Made by a program: the position numbers and the translations under genes
Assembly (NCBI GenBank): GCA_033064195.1
Contig: JARBJD010000110.1
Coordinates: forward strand, 62,001-126,000
DNA length: 64,000 nucleotides
Source of the DNA: Blattamonas nauphoetae
Lineage: Eukaryota > Preaxostyla > Oxymonadida
Direction of reading: 5' to 3'
Notes under the pieces: model-generated
The model's input: only the letters and a program-made list of their open reading frames with translations
What the model was told of the DNA's origin: nothing
Database searches by the model: none
Shown: positions 1 to 13,258 of the stretch, one piece after another
How positions within the stretch are numbered: position 1 is the first letter of the stretch
How the letters are laid out: each line of letters opens with the position of its first letter

Positions 1-462
1 TTTCAATTTTCTTGATTTTATGATTGATTTACGCTGACCTTGTTCATGAACGACGAAGATACTCTCCCAAAATTGTCTTTCCTGATGATTTCGTGAAGGC
101 CCTTTTTGATGAGAAAAACTAACATAAAAGAACTCGGTGAGACTAAAGACGAAATAAACAGTGCACCCGAAAACAAAATTGAAGTTTACAATGAAGAAAA
201 TCATCACTCTTGCTCAGTTGACATTTTCTTACGAGAAGCTCCAGAGAACTGTTCAGAAGAAAAGTTCGTAAACAAGGAAAAATTGGTATACCAGTGAATG
301 TAACTTTCTTGAAAAACGCTGTGATAATGAAGGCATCGTAGTTGTTTCGCTGAGGGCAAGCTCTGATCCGCTATTGACAACTGAAAAAAAAGAATGTGAA
401 ATCATGAAAAAAGACGATACATCGTTCTTGAATTTTCTTCGACGCTTGATAAATTTCTGATT
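1..462 (+). CDS. Partial unrecognised gene, 3' end
   Basis: I do not recognise this product. Its start lies before the window. One open piece (about 27-120) reads a plausible charged segment containing SPKIVFPDDF. A second piece (106-263) joins in phase across a 31 bp GT...CCAG intron (264-294) to 295-462 and ends at a TGA, with an acidic, lysine-rich C-terminus ending FLRRLINF. The join between the first and second pieces is not resolved; a CTAAC branch-like sequence followed by AAAAG near 118-130 may be an intron end. The 31 bp intron size agrees with well-phased introns elsewhere in the window. The gene may be two exons of one protein or the end of one gene and a small second one. Confidence 0.3.
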
Positions 463-480
463 GAAGTTGGGCAAAGAAGG

Positions 481-1427
481 CTACAGCAAAAAGAAGAGAA
501 TGGACGTATGAAGAAGGAAGAAAGAGTTCAGACATGATTGTTCTGGTTGATCCTCGTTTTGGTATGCCATCCGAACAGGACGAAGTGGGATTGGTTCAAA
601 GAGTTTTATAGGTTCAGGTTTTTCGTCATCATCATCTTTGGAACACGAAATGAGTGGTGGCGTTGCAGAGAGTTTGAGTGCAGTCTCCATAGCATCGTCA
701 TCGACAAATGTAATGATAGCAATCTGAAGTCCAGATTTATTTGGATCTGGTTGCAATTTTATTGAAGAAATGCGTCCGCATTGACTGAAATAACCCTGGA
801 ATGATCGGAGTTGCGAAAGATATCAAGAGGAAAATAGAAATATACAGCAACGACATCAAGTGTATGGTCCTCAGGAATTTCACTGACTTGAACAGTCGTT
901 TCGGTCATGTGAAGTGAATGTGATGAGATTGATGAATTGGGATCTATTAGCCCATTGTTTACTAATTTGACTTTTCCCGAGATTCTGATTTCTATTACCT
1001 TTCGATTCACGTACAATTTGACCTGATAGTTTCTTCACAAATTATTGTACAAATTGTTAACAAAAACAGCTTCTGGAATCGGAAAAACACAATTCGAGAA
1101 AAATCAAGATGGGAAGACCCTCCAAATGATGGAATCGGTATTTTGAGAGAAATATCTTGTGAAACGATATAGGGGAATATGTAGGATGACTCATAGTCAG
1201 AAAGAAATGCAATGGGCTCTGTTGGATGAACTCGATGATTCCTCGTCCAAACACTGCAGATTCGCATCCATCCTCTTCATCTTCTCTCTTTCTTTCTGAA
1301 TCAATTCACAGTATTCGATCAACTCCGAACCATGTCTGTCTTTTATCACTTTCTGGTAACTTTCAACTTTATCTCTGAAAGCGAACATCAACGGCTTACG
1401 ATTCGAAAATCCTATTGTATATTTCAC
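481..1427 (-). CDS. RRM-domain RNA-binding protein
   Basis: The conserved part is one RNA recognition motif. Strand 1 reads TVQVSEIPEDHTLDVVA, then a 50 bp intron (796-845, phase 0), then GYFSQCGRISSIKLQ, and a strand resembling RNP1, LQIAIITFVDDDAMETALKL. The spacing fits an RRM, but the aromatic residues of RNP1 are weak (IAIITF), so binding mode is open. An upstream exon (about 1230-1427) encodes a basic helical segment with KVIKDRHGSELIEYCELIQ; its splice to the RRM exon is not resolved. After the RRM comes an acidic tail (KDDDDEKPEP). The last residues before the stop at 481 look non-coding, so a further 3' intron is likely. Family role: mRNA binding, possibly splicing-related. The RRM call is firm, the gene ends are not. 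Confidence 0.6.
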
Positions 1428-1448
1428 TTTTTCTGATCATTTTTCCTC

Positions 1449-4400
1449 ATGTTTTTTTCTGATAGTCCCAATAAACCCTTCCTAACCCAACTAACTCAGA
1501 AGGATGTGGTTTACCTCATATCAGCACTCATCTCCTCTTCAACGCATCATGACAAGCTAATTGACATTGATACTGTGTGATTTTCCCGTGTTGTTAATCA
1601 TTTATTGCTAGTTCGTGCGAGTTACAACTTCTCTCCTAAGTGACCCTGAATCTCGCATTCGGGCCATCTATCAATCCATGGATTTGTTCGGAATCGGTCT
1701 TGTGCGGTCAGATGAACTCCTTAATCATATATTATTTACGATTCAAACAATGTCTATGCATGAAACACAAGTTGTCATCTTTTCTCCTATTCACAATCAT
1801 TTTGTTCCCAGCAATACTTTCTTCAAGCCGGGGAGTTTGTTGAGTCATTGTCTTGTGACTCCAATATTGGCTTTTTCTTCATTTCCGTCACACGCTCATC
1901 GCAGACCGACCGAATCCTTGCTTGCAACAGAAAAAACGAATTGAAGGTCATCACAGCAGATTCGTGGGAGTTGACTGTGACGCTGCTCCTTCCCAATCGA
2001 TCGTACTTGACGATTGATGCTCAACAGACCGTCCCAGCAACGAGTATCTTGACAGCTTTCTCGTCTTCAACGCTGATCGATTATCCCAACACAAACCGAT
2101 CACGTCCTCATCCGCCTGCCGAGCCTCAAGTGACACTCTCCACAGAACCAGCGAAGAATCAGCAAGAGCGACGGAAATCGATGCTTCCGAAAATCGCTGT
2201 TGCTGATCCAACTCAGGCAGGGGCTGAAGGACAGCAGTCATTCGAGTTCAATCCAATTTCGAACGAAGACATTGCCGGAGTGGACGAATACGAGTCGCAG
2301 GAAATGAAGAAGACGCGGCGATTTCTGTATCTTCTTGATCGGAATCGGGAGCGAGTGGAGAAAATGAAGAATCAGGAGCAGAAGGAAGGACGGAAGCTGA
2401 CATCGGTTACCAAACGGAAGATGCAGCAACAACGACTCTACCCGAGCTCACAGAGCGATGACGCCAAAACCAACATGACATCGTTCTTCCCGCTCTCTCC
2501 GACTTCGTCGCCAATCGCATCGCCGTTTCCTGATTCGGACGAAGCTTGGCTTTCACATCAATCTCAAAATGGTGTCTTAGGTTCGGGTTTTGAGAACGAA
2601 ATTGTGTTCACTGTGTGCTTTGTTTTTTTTTTGATTTACTGATCCCCAGCCCTCCCAGACTCAGAGACCACAACATCCCTTCGCCCCGACATCTTCACTG
2701 GATGTTGGAATGTCGCCAGCATTCACCCTTCCTGACCTCAGCGCCACACACTCATCCTCTCGCTCGAACAGAGGCCAAACACAGCCAACTCCCAAACCCA
2801 AATCAGACCTCCCTCTCCTCACAGACAGGTTTCACAGCATGGTGAAGAGCACAGCCATGGGCGAGGAGATCAAACAGCTGGAAAAAGAGCGACGACAGAA
2901 GAAGGTTCGGAACTCGCTTTCTGCACCCTCAAAAAGGCGCTCGGTCTCTGCCGATCGCCCTCGCATCCCAAAACTTAACATCGTCCCCACTTTCCAATCA
3001 AAACAACACGCCATCCCAATCCTCTCGGACTCCGTTGACACCACATTACTCAGTCAACGGTCAAGAAACAGGCAGGCTCAAGGATTGACTCTTCGAAACA
3101 AAATTGAGAAGAGAAACGACCTCATCGCAAAGCTGAATCTGGCGACAGAAAACAAAGACAAGTTCTTCACAGCAAACGTGGATAACATCGAAGACAAATA
3201 CGGTCTTCTCTCGTATCTCAAGCAACGCGAGAAGAAAAAGGAGTTCGAGACGGAGAAGAAGGACGAGATTCTTCGAAATCGGATCGCAGAGGGGAGGAGA
3301 CTGCTCTCGTCTGAGGCGCCCAGAGCTACAACCCCAGACGGATACGTCTCCCACGTCCTCGAATCTCCGAACGTGGATGCTGTCTTTTCTCAGAACGAGC
3401 TCAGCGACGAAGAACCAGAAAACGCGCTTTTCGACAGTGATCTGGGAATTCGGGAGAGGCGTCAGATCAATCTCTTCTATCGGCAGTTCAAGACGTCGCT
3501 TCCGTCGGAAACACTCCAAACGTTTCATCGTGAAAAGGAACTCAAGTCTCAACTTGAGCACGAAGCACTGCGGATGGCGATTGAGGAAGAGGTCAGGCAG
3601 CTCACGTCAGAAGCCGGTCCGAAGAAACACGCAAACGAAATCAAAGATGAAGTTAGAGACGAAAGCGGGAATGAGATCCGTTCGAAGATTCTAAAACAGA
3701 TTAGCGATCAGGACAATCAGGAAGAGAAACTGACAAAGGAAGTCCTGCGCTTGATGATTCAGAAGAAACAGAAAAAGGACGACAGCGAAAGAAAAGTGAC
3801 TGTCTCGCTGTCGCATCGTAAAGACGTTGCTGACAAGCGACGTCGATTGCAGGAGCAGGGAAAGTTGATCGTGCGGAGCGTGCACGATGTGGAGTTGGAG
3901 GACAACAGCATTGGAGAGAAGAAGATTGGACTGAACAGAGCGGTCCCGCGAACTCCTCGAATGATGACCGCATCACACTACGGCATCCATCTCAGCGTAA
4001 ACCAAGAGAAGAGGATGGCTGGGATGGATGCGGTCAGCGAGGACGATGAGGACGAGGACATCAAAGAGCAGCGGGAGAAGATGAAAGAGGAGGCACGCGA
4101 ACATGTGAAGCTCCTGAAGAGCAGTGTCGAAAACAAAATCCTCCCGACTGGTGGGATGTTTGGACAGTGGTTCAATTCTGATCTGTACCAGGCGCCAACC
4201 AGAACAAACACGGCATTCCTCAACAACACATCACTTCAGACACATCCCCAAACACAAACTGACGAGGCCCATGCTCCTTCTCGAATGAATCGAGCCCTCC
4301 AGAACTCCCCTCAGTCTTCACCAGACAGGCAAGCTCTCGTTCCCCGAAAGAACAAGCAGTCATTCGAAGAGAAATTGTACAAAAAGGTCCAAACTCTCGT

Positions 4401-7400
4401 AGCAACGGACATCAGTGACCCACATTTTGCGATGCGGAAAGGGGACATCCAAAAAGGGCCGTGGACGACTGCGATGCTCGGGATCCCGCAACGCGGGTCT
4501 GTCCTGGTCGCCACAAATCGCTTTGCTCTCATCAGTTATAACAGCCAGACCTTCGCGGAGGAACGGAGGGTCAGCACACGCACAACAGTGACGGCGTTGT
4601 GTCTGGCACCCACAATCTGCTCCAAGTCGTTTCGACGTGAAATGCGAGCGGCTGAAGACTTCGCTCTCGGTTACACCCAACCAGTCACAACAAAGAGCCA
4701 GCTTCAGTCAGGTCTGATCGGAGACGATGCGAGCAGACAAATCGCGTGGAAAGTGAATGACAGTATCAGCGCAATCGACACAACAGGGAATGAGGGTCTG
4801 CTTGTTCTGGGAGGAGATCTGTCTGGGAATATTCATCTCTTCCGGCCGTACCTCCGAGCAGGTCCGATGCAGTTTGTCTCAGCGGCGGTCATCCACAAAT
4901 CCAAAATCACGTCGATCCTCCCTTTCTCGGAGAGGGCCTTCTTTTCGTGCAGCATGGACGGAAGTGTGTGTCTGGTCGACGTGTCCGGAGAGAACCGACC
5001 AGAAACGAAAATGGTCAAAACAGTTCTGGTCAGGACAGACGGAGGGACGGAAACTTTCACTGAAATGATCAAAGGCAGGCTCGTTGCGGACGAGTCGATT
5101 TTGAAGGGGAAGAGTGCGAGTGAGATTCGAATGATTTCAGAACGGTTTCTGAAGGAGTTGAAGGAGGAAGATAAATGGGTCGTCACGCAGAGGATCATTC
5201 TCGAGCAGAACCACCATCCTGTTTGGACGGAGAAGCCAAAGGATCATCGCCGGTTTGCGATGTCGAAGGCAACCGACGTCATCACCACTCCGAAACCTCT
5301 GTCGGTGTCCGGAATTGGAGCGGCTCGAGCGATGGATCGGAAGGAGGCATTCAATGCATCGATGACTGGTCGAAGCGAGGGATTCGGGTCGACCACAAGA
5401 CGAGGGAGGACAGGCTCGGGTGCAGATGAAGTGTTGGACGAGAACGACTCCCTCGCTGTCCATGGCTACACTTGCATGGCCATCTCAAGAAAGCGGACGC
5501 TTTTGTTTGTGGGGACAACACGAGGCTATATTTACAGTCACAATTTGATGAATGGGAGGCTTCTCGGATCGATGAAGGAGCACCAGTCTTATCTGATTGC
5601 TCTCTTCATCGACGACGAGCGAGGCCTGCTGATCTCCGTCGGAGAAGACAAGACAATCAAACTGTGGTCTGTCAACGACAACAGCCTCCTCCAGTCCATC
5701 CACGAGACGACTGTCTTCTATCCAACCGACAGGTTCACTTGTGCTGACTACGACCAGAACCAACATATTCTGTACGCCGGAGGAAATATGGTTCGGGCGT
5801 ACAGGTTGAACATCAGTGCAGACTCGGCTCAGATCAAAGCAGAAGTTGACGCTCCACAGTTTGTTTTCATCTTCTCTCTTCTTCACCTTTTTTCAGATCT
5901 CCTCAAAACAAACCGAAGAAACTGACGCAACAGCTGTCGACTCATAGCTTGATCCAGCTGAGTAAGTCGAGCACGTCTTGTTTCAACCATTCGTTTGTCC
6001 CACACACTGCCCCAGTGCAGTTCGTGTTGTATTCGGGTGTCTTCCGAGTCCTCATCACAATATCGACTCCTCCAATCTCAAAGAAGGACGCAAATGATGG
6101 AATCGCTTCTCTTTCCACGAAAGTGGTACCGTGTGGGTTGGCTTGTGTGTGGGATCTTCAGACAGGGAGAAAGAAGAACGAGATCACCCTCCGAAGCAGC
6201 CATCATTCCATCACATCCGCCTTTCTCGATCCGCAGCAGCGGGCTCTCGTGTTTATCGATGGAAATGGGTGTGTGATCATCACCAACTTCCACAGCGGCG
6301 AGATGATTGCTGAGAGTGACCCTGTACCCGTCTATTCGTCCGGACCTTCCACTGCCCACAACACCTCCAGGCCTCGCCCCCAATCCAACACCACCTCTCG
6401 TGCACTCTCCTCCCAAACACGACAACGCTCTTCTTTCAACTTTGGGCCAAGCGTCCCACCTCCAAAGAAGCATATCGACATCGGGTCTGCCTGCATCCTT
6501 CCGTGGTGGACAAAGTCAATTGTCGTTCTCAACGCCAATTCGCAGATCTTCTCCGCGTCTGTGAAAGATTGGGGTGTTCAAATGGACATCGGACTGAACT
6601 CTCCCATCCCGTCCATCACACAATCCCTCGCCTCGATCTCTCTTCCGGACATCCCGTTCACACACGACCTCCCAATCCATCACATCCAGACCACAAACAT
6701 GCTTTTCCCGGGTGGAATCGGCAATCTTGTGAACTGCACACGAGTTTGTGATTCAACCTCCTGGCTCTTCTCTCCGAACGTCCGAAAGAACGACAAACTC
6801 GCGTGCTACATGCCGTGTGTGGTGTCCATTTCGAGAGATGGAACACTCCTGATCTGGCAATTGCCTTTCTCATCGTCGTTCCAAAAGCAGATCGCCATCA
6901 AAAAGGCCCTCTTCTCAGATCCGAAGTTCATCGCTTGCTTGGAAGAGCATGCTTTCCATCCACCTGTGAAGTACGATCTATCGTTCCGAATCCCAAAACG
7001 GCGCAAGAACCTCAACTCTGGCGACGACACAAATCCCTTCACCGCAACAAGCGCGCGACGAGAGAGTGCCTATGGACCAGCAGCTCCCTACTTGCCGCCG
7101 GGTGGACAACAACTGAAGATTGTGTATCCCCCACTGAGGTTTGAGAAAGAGGTGGAACTTCGGAATCTCGCAGACATGACCATTGATTGCACTGCTTACA
7201 GCGCTCCGCTGGAAGTTTTGATCATTTGTGAGACCATCCCGTCACTTCCAGTACGACAGCCTGAAGGGAAAACGCAGGGAGAGATGGCAATGTCGCGGAG
7301 AAGAGACATGGGACTCGGAGTGACTCGAGGAAGCCATCCCAGATCAGTCCTCGACGAGACACAATTTGAACTGAAACATCATCCGAGCGAACCAGTCAGT

Positions 7401-8233
7401 GGAGCGGACACGCCTTTGTCGCCACAGGACGTGTCAACGAGTGGCAACCACGCTCTTCTCATCCACTCTCCTCGCATGGCGGACGGCCAGCACGAATTTA
7501 GCGACCCATTTGAGAGGAGAACATCATCCACATCGCAATCGTCCCTCGTTCCACATGCTCCAGGTGGTCAGAAAGACAGCCCTCTCAGTGGGGGCGGTGT
7601 CAGTGTGAACGCTCGTGTCACCGATCTCCATTTCCCGCAGTTCCTCTCTTTCCTGCACGTGTACTCGATGCATCTCGGAATGTTCATCGGACACTTCGGC
7701 CTCCCAGCCAACCCGAATCGAGTTGTGACGGACTCGCACGGGCAGAGGTTGTTGGTGGTGTATCTAAGCGGCGCTGTCGAATCCCATCCTTCGAAGGCCA
7801 ACGTTCGCATGGAGTTATATTCAATCGCTCAGTGGCCTAGCACGATGAACATTCTGTGTGAATACGGAAAAACACCATCGGAGAAGGACGAGGAAGACGC
7901 GAGGAAGAAGACAGAGGCGAATCCGGGTGTTCCTCCATCCAACGCCCCTCGCTACAACTTTCAAAACGAAGTGGTGTCTGTGAGTGTGATTCCGTCGCAA
8001 GGACACGACCTCTTCGTAGTTGGGGACGACATGGGCTTCGTCACTTTCATCAACTCGAAGAGCGGAGATGTGGTTGCCTCTCTTGGGCAGTCTCAGAGGT
8101 GGCCGAGCCATAAGTTTAATAAAACGAGAGAAATGGCAGAGTTGCTCAAAGGTTTGCGCTTGTTTGTCTGATTATGTTTTCAGAATGGGCTCCTCTTCCT
8201 CAGGACATTGCGAGAAAGTTCAAAGAATCTTGA
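1449..8233 (+). CDS. Large EF-hand-like/WD40-repeat protein
   Basis: This is a long scaffold protein of roughly 2,200 residues. The start ATG at 1449 opens FFSDSPNKPFLTQLTQ. Phase-consistent introns are 1575-1611 (37 bp), 1771-1811 (41 bp), 2604-2649 (46 bp) and 8152-8183 (32 bp). An EF-hand-like stretch (MDLFGIGLVRSDELL) lies near the N-terminus. A long charged, low-complexity and coiled region follows, then WD40 repeats such as LLISVGEDKTIKLWSV and GLACVWDLQTGRK. The two WD40 halves are joined by an intron starting at 5863. The most natural acceptor (ending 5896) would give an early stop, while one ending at 5933 keeps the frame, so this join is uncertain. EF-hand plus WD40 combinations occur in ciliary proteins of the WDR49/WDR64/CFAP251 kind; assignment to one of these is inference. 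The C-terminus is DIARKFKES. Confidence 0.75.
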
Positions 8234-8845
8234 TTTGACAGCCTAGCTCTTGTTTTGATTGGATATTAATTTCTCTTTAATTTCATCCGTTTCTTGTTTT
8301 CAATCATTTCACACTTGTTTTTGTCTGATATCTATATCATTTCAAGATCTCTCCATCGATCATTCCAAAATTTGTTCTGGTTCAACTTTTCTCACCATAA
8401 AGCCTCATCATGTGAACTTAAGGGGAGCCAAGGGGGTTCTCTCTCGGTGAGTGTTGGGGATGAACTCAAAAGGTTCTCCTTGTCGCTCATTGGGGCAACT
8501 CTCCGGACAACGAACCTGTGTCTCTGACACAAAATCTGAAAAGACAGTCGGAGTGAAGAACGACTGGGGCTTCGTGCTTGATTCGTCATCTGAGATAGTC
8601 ATGAGGGAACAAATCCAGATTGAACACAACGGAGGTTATCACTCTTGGCTTTTTATTTGTTTGATCTTTTCTATCAGAACCCAAAACATAACTATATGTG
8701 TCCATTGATGGGTTCTTCGTCGTTGGCTAACTGTCATCACCTCTATTCGGAATGTCATCTGAATTTATGCATCCAAAAATCTTGAAAAATGTGACTACAG
8801 CAACCTCATCATTCGCAACTCGCACATGCCGAATCATCATTCGCA
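8234..8845. other. Intergenic stretch with one weak ORF
   Basis: No clear gene is seen between the WD40 gene and the phosphatase gene. On the minus strand, 8408-8602 could encode a 64-residue hydrophilic protein starting MTISDDESSTKPQ, with codon content that looks protein-like but no family match that I recognise. The rest is AT-rich and has no tRNA or repeat that I can see. Confidence 0.3.
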
Positions 8846-10040
8846 ATGCTAGACAGCACAATCCTGCACTTTGTCGCATTTGTTTTAACTGTTGGGATCG
8901 TTGCTCAAATTATTTTTACAACGGTTATGACATCTCAACCAAAAACACTCCAAGAAGTCGGCACCACACAAGAATCAACCACAGGCGACATATCCTGTGA
9001 GCCAACGCAAGAAATCACAGAAACTGTGATCTTTATCGACTGGTCTCCATTATGAATTCATGGATATTGTTCTTTGTAGGGACGACACACTCCTCCCATC
9101 ATCACTTATCTTTCACACACTTGCGGATGAAAACTCACTCATCTTAACAGAGGAACATGTCCCAAGCTTTTTAGAACTTGATGAAGCGGTGATATCTCTT
9201 CTTAAGATGGCTTTACTGTACACATCGAATGTTTTTATTGTGACGAACGCTGAGGTATGCTCTTGTTTCTATCTCACATGACTTTAGGTCGGATGGGTTG
9301 AGCGCAGTTCTAAATTGTATTTGCCTCGAACTTGTGAACTTTTAAATTCAATTCGAGTAATTTCTGCGAGAACTCGTTACGAGAAGAAACATCCTGGAAA
9401 ACCAAACATTGTTCGTTCTCTTTTCTTATCACTCATGAATCTCTCCAATGTGATGCTTTCTTCTCTTCTCTCTAGTGGAAAGAACTTGTTTTTCGCGAGA
9501 CTTTGCATGATGATCTTCTTTTCGGGCAAGTCCCAATCAAATTAAACCTTGTCAGCCTGGGAGATTCTGAGTGCGAACGAATTGCTCTCCAGTCAATGGA
9601 AGGGTATTGTTATTTTGTCCTATAATAGATTTCCTTAGACATTTTCCATCAAGAACAATGTTTGGTGGTCTCTTCTTTTCCATTGATGTTTTCCTGTTGA
9701 TCCCAGAGTAAAATCCATCAAATATGTTGATGCTCCGACCATCGATCAATTGTGCAAAGAGCATCAGGTTATCCTCTCAAATTTCGACTTTATCTGTACC
9801 TCCCCAACCAACTTGGATCTGGCTCTTCAAATGTATCATACTGACAAGCAAGCCCAACAAGAAACGATAAATACAAAACGAAAGTATTGTCATCATCAGA
9901 AACATGATGGAAAGGATGGGAAGTCACCCACAAAACAAGCCAGCTGTGAACACTTCCCTGATGTCTCTGCTCCTCACGAACATGTGCCAATGATTCGACA
10001 AGAAGGTTTAAGCCCAGAGGATTCTGAAGATGAACAATAA
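8846..10040 (+). CDS. Membrane-anchored HAD-like phosphatase
   Basis: A predicted HAD-superfamily hydrolase of 325 residues. The start ATG at 8846 is followed by one hydrophobic segment (HFVAFVLTVGIVAQIIFTTV), a likely signal anchor. The nucleophile motif is FIDWDDTLLPSS, with the DWDD restored by removing a 37 bp intron. Motif II-like FIVTNAE, the following GWVERSSKLYLP and a late LVSLGDSECER match eukaryotic HAD proteins of this type. Exons are 8846-9042, 9080-9254, 9288-9410, 9476-9603, 9639-9659 and 9707-10040; the summed length is divisible by three and every junction keeps phase. The C-terminus is His- and acid-rich (KYCHHQKHDG, SPEDSEDEQ). The substrate cannot be told from sequence. 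The 21 bp exon 5 is the least certain part. Confidence 0.75.
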
Positions 10041-10348
10041 CAAGACGAACTGTCATTTTTCTTATGCACTCGTTGCTTTCATAATCATGTATCTTCTGAA
10101 CAAAATTTTACACATGCAAGAGTGTAACACTCTTTTTGAATGAAATTACTACTCTTTTTTCATCACAACTGTCCCTGACACCACATTTCATTATTTTGAT
10201 TGTCTCAATGGATCCATCGAAACCGCTTTTGTACTCGGGATATCATGTGGTTGGGAGACGAATTAAAGTGCTGATATTCCATGGTTAACTCTGAAGATTG
10301 TGAAAAATGAATTTCAATAGATCCTTCTCAAAATACACAATATAAAAT
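10041..10348. other. Intergenic, nothing recognised
   Basis: About 300 bp of AT-rich sequence separates two convergent genes. I see no open frame, RNA gene or repeat. It probably holds the 3' untranslated parts of both genes. Confidence 0.6.
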
Positions 10349-10750
10349 CTAAGACGGTTTTGCATCGCGCAAATCCGAAGACAAGGCATCAACCTCTTTC
10401 TCCACTTCATCCAGCTTCGCGAAGAGAGCATCTAAGGTGAATAGTTAAGAAATGAAAAAGGGTGAGAGACCTGCACTTGCATCCAAGTCACCAAGCAATG
10501 ACTCAATATCTAATTTCCCTCCCAACAGAGAATTGACATAATCAATGTCTTTTTGGGTGTATGGTCTGGTCGATTCCGTAGATTCATTTGTTGTCTCGAT
10601 CTTCTCTGGAGTTGCATCTACAGATGATTGATCAATGGCTGAGGTTTGTGAAGATGTTTTTGGTTGTGTTTTTCCATCAATTTCTATCTTTGGCATTGCT
10701 TCTGTGCTGAAATCATAACATTGTGGTCGGATCAATGACTCAATCTCCAT
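10349..10750 (-). CDS. Small hydrophilic protein, unrecognised
   Basis: A 120-residue protein from two exons (10471-10750 and 10349-10431) split by a 39 bp intron (10432-10470) that ends in a pyrimidine-rich CACCTTAG. I do not recognise the family. The middle is Ser/Thr/Glu-rich and probably disordered. The C-terminal half looks helical (YTQKDIDYVNSLLGG, then LFAKLDEVEKEVDALSSDL) and could form a short coiled coil. The ATG at 10750 is chosen over an upstream GTG because it is the first ATG in frame. The next gene starts about 100 bp away in the opposite direction, so the two may share a promoter region. Confidence 0.6.
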
Positions 10751-10851
10751 GCCCTTCACAAGTTCAACCACACAATTCCTATTCACCGCTAGGTTGGGTT
10801 ACCATTGCTCCTTTGCAGATACCATATCCTGAGATACCAGTTTGTTATCTA

Positions 10852-13172
10852 ATGTTTCGAGATTTGCTCAAGCCCGATATTATTCAGGATTTTTATGCAG
10901 GACTTGCTTGCTATGTGTATGTACCCAAGGAAATTTGTCCAGCAAGTATTCAGATCCACCAACAACCTCATTCATTTCCCGGAATGTCATTCATCGCATA
11001 TATTGAAGTGAAGATTCCGAAACCATCAACCGTTGAATCAGTATTCCACTTTTTTGAGTGTACATCTTGATGAAGGCAATTTCCATTATTATTCTGAACT
11101 ACAACGCCCGTTCTCCAACATACCCTCTTCCATCGTCACCATCACTGTTCTCTCTGTATACACACACAAAAACCACAAGCAAAAAGATTATGGAAGGTTG
11201 CCCCATTTTTGTTTCAATTCTGTGCATAGAACTCAAGCCAACGTTCCAATTGCTCACAAAGAACAGTGCAGTCTACCTTGTCCCAAAGCGAGATTCACAA
11301 ATTGTCCGCCCAAAACGTTTGATATAGACATTCTAAAATCTGTAGTGAACATTATTCGAAGGATTAGTTCTCTCCAACACGAAACATATTACGTTTTCCG
11401 TGTTCCAACCAACTCTATGAGCTTTCAAAGCATGATACATACTCCATCATCAAGACTACGCACAATGTCTTCATATGGACAACAGGTCAATCGATTAAAT
11501 CCTTATGCGGGCCTTACAGCCTTTGGAATCACTGCCTCAACTCTTTCCACGGAAACAAGAGGAGCTCTTGAAGATGTGGCAAGCAATGACCGAGACGGAA
11601 ATATTATTGGTCATGTTGATTTTCGTACAGAACCGCCTCCTCTGAGACTTTTCAATCCATCGACCTTTGTTGACAGCGAGGGAAAGCAGCTCTGCGTCGC
11701 CCTCCGCTCCTCTCCAGACGTTTTTGTCGGGTCTCTCTTTCTTTTTTGATCATCTTTTTCTGTTAGATCTCTCCACAAAAGGGCATGTCTGGCATTTAAC
11801 GTTCCTGCGTCGAAATGGTCAATCAGACTCTTCACACACCCTGAAATTGACGCTGATGTCTTCACAACTCTCCTTGCTCACAATCGGCGCCGTTTTGTGA
11901 TCGTCTCTAAAGAAGGGAAACAAGATCCTTCCTTTTTTCTCCATGTGAAAGGGCTCATTGAACGAGAACGGAGAAAACGAGAAGAAAGCGGTGAATCGCT
12001 TCGACAAGGGGAAGCACTTAGCTTTGAGGACGATTTACTAATTCAAGGTCTCTTTCAAGCACAGGAGGAATACGAATCTGATGCAGACATTGTTCAGCTG
12101 GACGAGGATCAGCAGGATGTCACAATCCCTGGAAATGGATGTAGCGAAGGATTGACTGGGTTTTTTCGCGCTAAAGTTCGTGTTGATGGGCAGACAAGAG
12201 AGGGACAAGAGGATGGAAAGGAGAATCCAGAAGACGCCGAGCCATCTTACCGAATTCTGGAGAAAACAGGCTGTGTGAGTGGTGTTGGAATGAATGCATC
12301 GAGTGTCGACCCTTTGGATGAGGAAACGTTTTGATAATCATCTTGAGATTCGATGGGAACAACCTTGACTGATTTCAATTCAGTTTCTCGAACATCTACT
12401 TGAACAAGCAGTCATTTTTCTTCTTTCTCTACATCACCCAGAGTGCCGTAGAATTTGAGAGGACTGGATCTGATGTTAACGAGAAGGCCAAGCGACGATT
12501 GAGATATGATCAATGCAGAAAGTGGAAATTTCAGGATCTGTTCGTCTGTGTCAGCATTTCTCTACACAGGCACTGCATGTCTTGCTTCCTCTCCTTCCGC
12601 AAATCAAACTGGAAACTATCGCATCGACTCAAAGAAACCTCAGACCTCCTCCTTCTCGAATCTCGCGACGGTTCAATGCTGTTCCTGTGCCATTCTTTGC
12701 TCAACAAATCAAAATCATGAACGAAACGAATAATACCACAAAGACATCTGACGATTCGCTCTGGATCATGAGCGAATCGAGTCCATTCACGCTCGATTTC
12801 GATCCAGCTCGAACATATTCCTCATCTGAGCACGCTTTCTCCCAAAACAGCCCTGATAACTCCATCCCCTCTCAACATTTCCTGTGTGGATTATCTCCTG
12901 CTTCCAACACCTCTTCATTTTCCTCCCAACTGAAACCCTTCCCATTTGCTTCTCCAAAAAAAGACAGCATGAATTCCATCTCGCTGAGTGTGGCGTCCGG
13001 TGCAGGTTCTCCTCTTTCGTCGCCACACGCAAGACTTGATATTCCGTCATTCTGTCCCCGAAAGATCCACATCGACCCAAAACAAAAAGCTATGACCAAC
13101 ACTCCCAATCAGCTGATTTTGAAGAAGGCAGTGGGGAAGGCTCCGCAAACACGTCCTCCTGCTCCACAATAA
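10852..13172 (+). CDS. Unrecognised multi-exon protein
   Basis: No family was recognised. The likely start is ATG 10852 (MFRDLLKPDIIQDFYAG). Phase-consistent introns are 11041-11075 (35 bp) and 11731-11766 (36 bp). A frame change near 11290-11340 and another between 12325 and 12512 imply further introns that I could not place exactly. Coding pieces include MEGCPIFVSILCIELKP, YGQQVNRLNPYAGLTAFG, and after the second intron a region ending in a basic helix (LIERERRKREESGESL) and acidic sequence. The C-terminal 150 residues are Ser/Pro-rich and look disordered, ending RPPAPQ. A piece reading FLEHLLEQAVIFLLSLHHPE near 12384 suggests a helical domain. I offer no function. Confidence 0.55.
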
Positions 13173-13258
13173 TTCATTTCACTCTGTTGGGATGAGTTGC
13201 GTTCTTCATCACATTCTGTTTTGTCCAGGTCATTCCACATTTTTCAAAACAGGGCAGA

